NCBI GenBank assembly: GCA_017304135.1
Contig: JAFLBB010000029.1
Location: 1-56,291 of the forward strand
From: Acidobacteriota bacterium
GTDB taxonomy: Bacteria; Acidobacteriota; Terriglobia; Bryobacterales; Bryobacteraceae
Reading direction: 5' to 3'
DNA: 56,291 nucleotides
The notes beneath the pieces were generated by a model. It saw only the letters and a list, made by a program, of their open reading frames with translations, searched no databases and was not told the DNA's origin. Positions 52,277-56,291 of the stretch are shown here, piece by piece. Position 1 is the first letter of the stretch; every line of letters starts with the position of its first letter. Position numbers and translations under genes: made by a program.

Positions 52277-53809
52277 ATGCGGACCTTATTGCTGGGAGCG
52301 GTGGCCTGTGCGTTGTTTGCGGGCGTGGAATCGAAGTTGGCCGATGCGGCCAAGGCGGGCGACCGCACGGCGGTGGTGGCGATGATCGGGCAGAAGGCCG
52401 ATGCGAACGCGCCGCAGGTGGATGGTTCGACGGCTCTGCATTGGGCGGCTTACAACGACGATGCGGAGATGGCGGCGGCGCTGGTGAAGGCCGGGGCGAA
52501 GGTGGATGCGTTGAACCGCTATGGCATGACGCCGCTCTCTATGGCCTGCCAGAACGGGAACGCGGCGCTGGTGCGTTTGCTCATCCAAGCCGGGGCGAAT
52601 GTGAACCTGGCGCTGCCGGGCGGCGAGACGCCACTGATGACGGCTTCGCGGACCGGGCGCCTGGAGGCGGTGCGGGCGTTGCTCGCCGCCGGGGCGGACA
52701 TGGCGGCGCGGGAGAGCCAATTCGGACAAAACGCACTGATTTGGGCGGCGGCCGAAGGGAACGCCGAAGTGATCGAGGCACTGACGGCGGCGGGAGCGGA
52801 TGTGAATGCGCGGCTCGATTCCGGGTTCACGGCGATTCTCTTTGCCGCGCGCGAGGGCCATCTGGCGGCGGTGAAGTCGCTGCTAAAGGCGGGCGCGAAT
52901 GTGAACGATGCGATTCCGCTGAGCGGGCGTAAGGGTCGGCTGCCGAGGAAGGATGTCCCTAAGTTAGGGACGACGGCGCTTATGTTTGCTACCGGCAGCG
53001 CGCATTTCGAGGTGGCCGCGTTTCTGCTCGACGCGGGCGCCGATCCGAACGCGGCCGGGACGGGCTATACGGCACTGCACATGGTGACGAACGTGAGGAA
53101 GCCGGGGGGCGGGGATAACGATCCGCCGCCGCAGGGCTCGGGCGCGATGACGAGTTTCCAGTTTGTGCGCAAGCTGGCCGCCAAGGGCGCGAACCTGAAC
53201 GCGCGGATGACGAAGAAGGTCGGTTTCGGACTGACGAGTCTGAATACGCTGGGGGCGACCCCGTTCTTCCTGGCATCGAAGACGGCGGATGCGGAGTTGA
53301 TGAAGCTGCTGGCGGAGTTGGGGGCCGATCCGCTCATTCCAAACTCTGATGGCGCGACGCCGTTGATGGCGGCGGCGGGGTTGGGCACTCGTTCACCGGG
53401 CGAGGATGCGGGCACGGAGAGCGAAGTGGTGGAGGCGCTGGATGTGGCGTTGAAGCTGGGCAACGACATCAACGCGGTGGACAAGAACGGCGAGACGGCG
53501 ATGCATGGGGCGGCGTACAAGAACGCTCCGGCGGCGGTGGAGTTCCTGGCCGCGCGTGGAATGAAGCCCGAGGTGTGGCACAAGCAGAACCGCTTTGGCT
53601 GGACGCCGCTGCGCATCGCCGAAGGTTACCGGTTCGGCAACTACAAACCGTCAGCGGTGACGGTGGCGGCGTTTCACAAGGTGATGCGCGCGGCGGGCGT
53701 GCCGATTCCAGAGCAAACCGAGGGAGGCGGCAACATCTCGCCCTACGGGACGCCGATGCCGCCGACGGCCAAGCCCGCCGTACCCGCGCCGGTGAAACCC
53801 GTCCAGTGA
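52277..53809 (+). CDS. Secreted ankyrin-repeat protein
   Basis: 510 residues with a short signal peptide (MRTLLLGAVACALFAGVES). About nine ankyrin repeats run from 20 to 460, with clear units such as DGSTALHWAAYNDDAEMAAA, YGMTPLSMACQNGNAALVRL and GETPLMTASRTGRLEAVRAL, interrupted by insertions near 215-235 and 275-310. The proline-rich tail is GTPMPPTAKPAVPAPV. Ankyrin proteins bind other proteins; a periplasmic one would be a scaffold. It lies right after the DUF1552 gene and likely works with it and the cytochrome. Confidence 0.93.
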   Translation: MRTLLLGAVACALFAGVESKLADAAKAGDRTAVVAMIGQKADANAPQVDGSTALHWAAYNDDAEMAAALVKAGAKVDALNRYGMTPLSMACQNGNAALVRLLIQAGANVNLALPGGETPLMTASRTGRLEAVRALLAAGADMAARESQFGQNALIWAAAEGNAEVIEALTAAGADVNARLDSGFTAILFAAREGHLAAVKSLLKAGANVNDAIPLSGRKGRLPRKDVPKLGTTALMFATGSAHFEVAAFLLDAGADPNAAGTGYTALHMVTNVRKPGGGDNDPPPQGSGAMTSFQFVRKLAAKGANLNARMTKKVGFGLTSLNTLGATPFFLASKTADAELMKLLAELGADPLIPNSDGATPLMAAAGLGTRSPGEDAGTESEVVEALDVALKLGNDINAVDKNGETAMHGAAYKNAPAAVEFLAARGMKPEVWHKQNRFGWTPLRIAEGYRFGNYKPSAVTVAAFHKVMRAAGVPIPEQTEGGGNISPYGTPMPPTAKPAVPAPVKPVQ

Positions 53810-53822
53810 TAAGCTCGCGTCC

Positions 53823-54374
53823 ATGACGCGATTCCCTGCCCTGCTCGTGCTGTGCGCCGCCGCGGCGCTGCCTGCCCTGGCTGAGAAGAAGATCACCGAA
53901 CTCACGAAGGCCACGACGCCGCACGACGACTCCAAGCCCAACAGCGCGGCGGTGCCGGAGGCCTATGCGATCTCCGGCCAGTTTGAGCGCATCGTGGTGT
54001 TGCGGTTCAAGTATGAGGCCGACCTGCTGGCGGGGATGGAGAAACTGGTGCAGCAGCAGGGCATCCGAAACGCCGTGATCCTTTCAGGCGTGGGGTCGGT
54101 GCGGAACTATCACGTTCACTCGGTGAGCAACCGGACCTTTCCCTCGAAGAATCGCTTTGTGGAGGACAAGGAGACGCCGGCCGACATCATCAGCGTGAAC
54201 GGCTATGTGATCGACGGGCGCATCCACGCGCACATGACGCTGACCAACGGCGAGCAGGCCTTTGGCGGACACATTGAGAAGGGCAACAGCGTGTTCACGT
54301 TCGCGATTGTGACGCTGGGCGTGTTTGGCGGCAACGTGAGCCTGGACAAGGTGGACGACAAGACGTACCGCTGA
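53823..54374 (+). CDS. Exported PPC (DUF296) domain protein
   Basis: 183 residues. The signal peptide MTRFPALLVLCAAAALPALA is clear. The PPC/DUF296 domain (about 55-175) has RIVVLRFKYEADLLAGMEKL, NAVILSGVGSVRNYHVHSV and the family motif GRIHAHMTLTNG then AFGGHIEKGNSV, with metal-type histidines. PPC domains are usually cytosolic, next to AT-hook DNA-binding motifs; no AT-hook is present here and export is predicted. It follows the ankyrin gene by 13 bases. Function unknown. Confidence 0.9.
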   Translation: MTRFPALLVLCAAAALPALAEKKITELTKATTPHDDSKPNSAAVPEAYAISGQFERIVVLRFKYEADLLAGMEKLVQQQGIRNAVILSGVGSVRNYHVHSVSNRTFPSKNRFVEDKETPADIISVNGYVIDGRIHAHMTLTNGEQAFGGHIEKGNSVFTFAIVTLGVFGGNVSLDKVDDKTYR

Positions 54375-54389
54375 GCCGCGTAGCGCGCT

Positions 54390-55253
54390 TCAGCCGCGCG
54401 CCAGTTGCTTCAGCCGGTCGAGCACCTTGTTGGGTACAGTGACGTTGTTGTCGCGGCCGGTGCCGAGTTTGACGTCGGGCTTGTTGTCGCCGTGGAAGTC
54501 CGTGCCGCCGGTGACGGCGAGGCCATAGCGGCGGGCGAGCAACTGGTAGCGTTCGAGTTCGCGCGGACCGTGGTCAGAGTGGTAGGCTTCGACGGCTTGC
54601 AGACCCATTTTGCTCATCTGGCGGATGAGGTCCTCTTCCTGCTGCGGCGTGCGGCGGCCGAGACGGATGGGATGGGCGATGGAGGGAACGCCGCCGCCGT
54701 CGGCGATGCGGCGAATGCCTTCGGCGAGCGTCGGCTCTTCGCGGTCGACGTAGGCCTCGGCAGACTCGTCGAGGTATTTGTCAAAGGCCTCCTGAAGGCT
54801 GGAGACGTAGCCCTTCTCCATGAGCACGCGGGCGAAGTGGGGGCGCCCGGTCATCGAACCGCCGACGGCGGTGGCGTCTTCGAGGGTGACTTCGAGGTTG
54901 AGTTCGCGAAGCCGGGCGGCGAGGCGCAGGTTGCGGTCGCGGCGGGAGGCCTGCAGGTGTGCGATCCACTCGTGCAGTTCGTCTGACGGCGGCTTGATGG
55001 GGAAGTAGCCGAGCAGGTGAACGCTCTTGCCGTGCGGCCGGCCGGGGACGGGCATCTTCGTGGAGAGCTCGATGCCGCAGATGAGTTCCAGGCCGAGCGA
55101 GGCGGCGACGGGGCGCGCTTCCTCGTAGCCTGAGAAGGTGTCGTGGTCGGTGATGGCGAGCGCTTCGAGGCCGGCCTCTTTCGCGGCGCGGACGAGTTGT
55201 TCGGGTGAGTAGGTGCCGTCGGAGGCTGTTGTGTGGGTATGCAGGTCGATCAA
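54390..55253 (-). CDS. PHP-domain phosphoesterase (RNase AM/YciV-like)
   Basis: 287 residues. Metal-binding PHP motifs: MIDLHTHTTASDGTYSPEQL, ITDHDTFSGYEEA, CGIELSTK, SIAHPIRLG and TGGTDFHGDN. These residues coordinate the trinuclear metal site of 3',5'-nucleoside bisphosphatases and the 5'-3' exonuclease RNase AM. The start MIDLHTH at residue 1 is fixed. It converges with the PPC gene; a GCGCGC hairpin (54383-54401) sits at the stop with no T run. An alternative is histidinol-phosphatase-like, but the length and DFHGDN favour the nucleotide type. Confidence 0.92.
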   Translation of the reverse strand: MIDLHTHTTASDGTYSPEQLVRAAKEAGLEALAITDHDTFSGYEEARPVAASLGLELICGIELSTKMPVPGRPHGKSVHLLGYFPIKPPSDELHEWIAHLQASRRDRNLRLAARLRELNLEVTLEDATAVGGSMTGRPHFARVLMEKGYVSSLQEAFDKYLDESAEAYVDREEPTLAEGIRRIADGGGVPSIAHPIRLGRRTPQQEEDLIRQMSKMGLQAVEAYHSDHGPRELERYQLLARRYGLAVTGGTDFHGDNKPDVKLGTGRDNNVTVPNKVLDRLKQLARG

Positions 55254-55298
55254 ACGGGTCTCCGGTGGGAATCCTTCAGTGTAGCGGATAGCCGCCCG

Positions 55299-56066
55299 CT
55301 ACTTCGGTGAGGCCAGCACCTCGTCGAGCAGGATGTCGAGCTCGCGTTTCATTTTGCCTTCCGGCGTGACGTGGAGCCCGCACTCCTTGCCGCCCTCGGC
55401 TTCCCACCACCAGCGGCCGGCGCGTTCGTGTTCACCGGGGGCGACGGGCCGCGTGCAGGGGGCGCAACCGATGGAGGGATAGCCGCGCGATTCGAGCGGA
55501 TGGCGCGGGACGCCGTTGGCGGTGAGGTAGTCCTCCACCTGCTGCGAGGTCCACTCGGCGATGGGGGCGAGCTTCCATTTGCCGTCGATGAGCTGAGCCT
55601 TGGGCGTCTCGGCGCGTTCGCCGGATTGGCCCCGGCGCAGGCCCACGGCGTAGGCGTCCAACGGGGCGAGCTTGCGCTCCATGGGGCGGACCTTGCGGAT
55701 CTGGCAGCAGAGCTTGCGCTGGGCGACGGACTGGCGGAAGAGGTCGGGGCCGAAGCGCGTGGTCATCGATTCCAGCTCGGCGGTGTCGGGGTAGACCAGC
55801 TCGATGCGCGCGCCGTATTTGGCGCGGACGGCTTCCATGATCTCGTAGGTTTCCTGGGGCAGGCGGCCGGTATCGAGGGTGAAGATGCGGGTGGCGGGGT
55901 CGATGCGGAGGGCCATGTCGATGAGGACGAGGCCGTCGCGCTGGAACGAGGTGGAGATGGCGAAGCCCTGGCCGAAGTGGCCAAGGAAGAGGCGCAGGAG
56001 TTGCTCGGCGGGCAGTCCGTCGAGGTGGGTGGGGTCGAGGGTGATGGGAAAGGTCCCCATGTCCAT
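55299..56066 (-). CDS. cysH: Phosphoadenylyl/adenylyl-sulfate reductase (APS type)
   Basis: 255 residues. It reduces activated sulfate to sulfite for cysteine synthesis. ISTSFQRDGLVLIDM matches the PAPS-reductase fold; the C-terminal ECGLH near residue 230 carries the reactive cysteine. A CC pair (KLCCQIRKVRP, about 120) plus GCAPCTRP (about 200) forms the four cysteines of the [4Fe-4S] cluster, which marks APS rather than PAPS reductase. No other cys genes are next to it. The start at 56066 is not followed by obvious leader. Confidence 0.94.
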   Translation of the reverse strand: MDMGTFPITLDPTHLDGLPAEQLLRLFLGHFGQGFAISTSFQRDGLVLIDMALRIDPATRIFTLDTGRLPQETYEIMEAVRAKYGARIELVYPDTAELESMTTRFGPDLFRQSVAQRKLCCQIRKVRPMERKLAPLDAYAVGLRRGQSGERAETPKAQLIDGKWKLAPIAEWTSQQVEDYLTANGVPRHPLESRGYPSIGCAPCTRPVAPGEHERAGRWWWEAEGGKECGLHVTPEGKMKRELDILLDEVLASPK

Positions 56067-56114
56067 CAGTTTAGTGGAAATGAGGTGGTGGGGGTGGCCC
56101 TTGGGGCTGTCTGG

Positions 56115-56291
56115 TTAAGCCGGCAGTTCCAAACTCCGCCACAGATACCAACTGGCCACCGTGCACCAGGGCCGCCAGGGCTGGGCGATCTGCTGCATTT
56201 CAGCGGGCTTGGGCAGGGCCTCGAGACCATACAGCTTTTGCATGGCGGCGCGGATGCCGTAATCGCCCACGGGGAGGATGTCGGGGCGCTG
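56115..56291 (-). CDS. 3' end of a DNA-3-methyladenine glycosylase II (AlkA-like) gene
   Basis: 58 C-terminal residues read from the window edge to a TAA stop at 56115. The visible text begins [19 protein letters not shown], then [20 protein letters not shown] and [23 protein letters not shown] has the catalytic aspartate of the helix-hairpin-helix glycosylase family, and [14 protein letters not shown] is the usual end of AlkA. It removes alkylated bases from DNA. It is oriented with cysH and truncated by the window. Confidence 0.85.
   Translation of the reverse strand, partial: QRPDILPVGDYGIRAAMQKLYGLEALPKPAEMQQIAQPWRPWCTVASWYLWRSLELPA

Overview
This is a GC-rich, gene-dense chromosomal segment, most likely from an Acidobacteriota species of the Solibacteraceae/Bryobacterales type. 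That assignment is inference from gene content: a VWFA-related protein of the acidobacterial family, SBBP beta-propeller and OmcA/MtrC-type decaheme proteins, many twin-arginine-exported enzymes (sulfatases, DUF1552, DUF1080), a planctomycete-type cytochrome c (DUF1592 group), and PadR regulators paired with small membrane proteins. No rRNA, tRNA, IS element, prophage or CRISPR array was seen. No gap between genes exceeds 300 bases, so the window reads as core chromosome with two small AT-richer islets.

Layout. 1-5 kb: 3' end of a possible polysaccharide-lyase-like gene, an SRPBCC protein, a secreted decaheme cytochrome with a structured leader and a clear terminator, and an exported sugar isomerase-like protein. 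5-9.6 kb: arginine genes argF-argG-argH-argR plus an unknown gene coupled to argR, with an ARG-box-like site at the 5' end. 9.6-10.6 kb: AT-richer islet with one membrane protein. 10.6-15 kb (minus strand): purine nucleoside phosphorylase, cytidine deaminase, an exported MTA/SAH-deaminase-like amidohydrolase and gamma-glutamyltransferase. 15-19.3 kb: SBBP propeller protein, a second AT-richer islet with a gene remnant, and a bacterial deoxyhypusine-synthase homologue. 19.4-24.7 kb: an ECF sigma factor with a membrane partner, a HicBA toxin-antitoxin pair, a concentrative nucleoside transporter with pyrimidine-nucleoside phosphorylase, and a DUF2490 protein. 24.8-27.5 kb (minus): MoaD-MoaE fusion, VWFA protein, Hfq-like protein and inositol monophosphatase. 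27.5-34.3 kb: thioesterase, two sulfatases (one with a CxAxR motif), an exported enolase-superfamily protein and a pectin-lyase-fold protein.

34.4-40 kb is a tightly packed aromatic amino-acid operon (trpC-trpF-trpB-trpA-aroQ-DAHP synthase-tyrA), lacking trpE/G/D. 40-47.5 kb: a Crp/Fnr regulator, an Omp85-like protein, a DUF4390 protein and an NtrY/NtrC-type pair preceded by a sigma-54-like sequence, then a transhydrogenase-like flavoprotein and a DUF1080 protein. 47.5-54.4 kb: a PadR/membrane pair with an operator-like palindrome, then a secreted set of DUF1592-type cytochrome c, DUF1552 protein, ankyrin protein and PPC/DUF296 protein. 54.4-56.3 kb: PHP phosphoesterase, APS reductase and the 3' end of an AlkA-like glycosylase.

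The genes that fit together best are arginine synthesis with its repressor, nucleoside uptake and cleavage in two same-strand clusters, aromatic amino-acid synthesis, and an exported polymer-degradation group. The best candidates for undescribed biology are the secreted cytochrome/DUF1552/ankyrin/PPC set, the argR-coupled unknown gene, the leader of the decaheme cytochrome, the deoxyhypusine-synthase homologue with an altered active site, and the Omp85-NtrY-NtrC cluster with its possible sigma-54 control.
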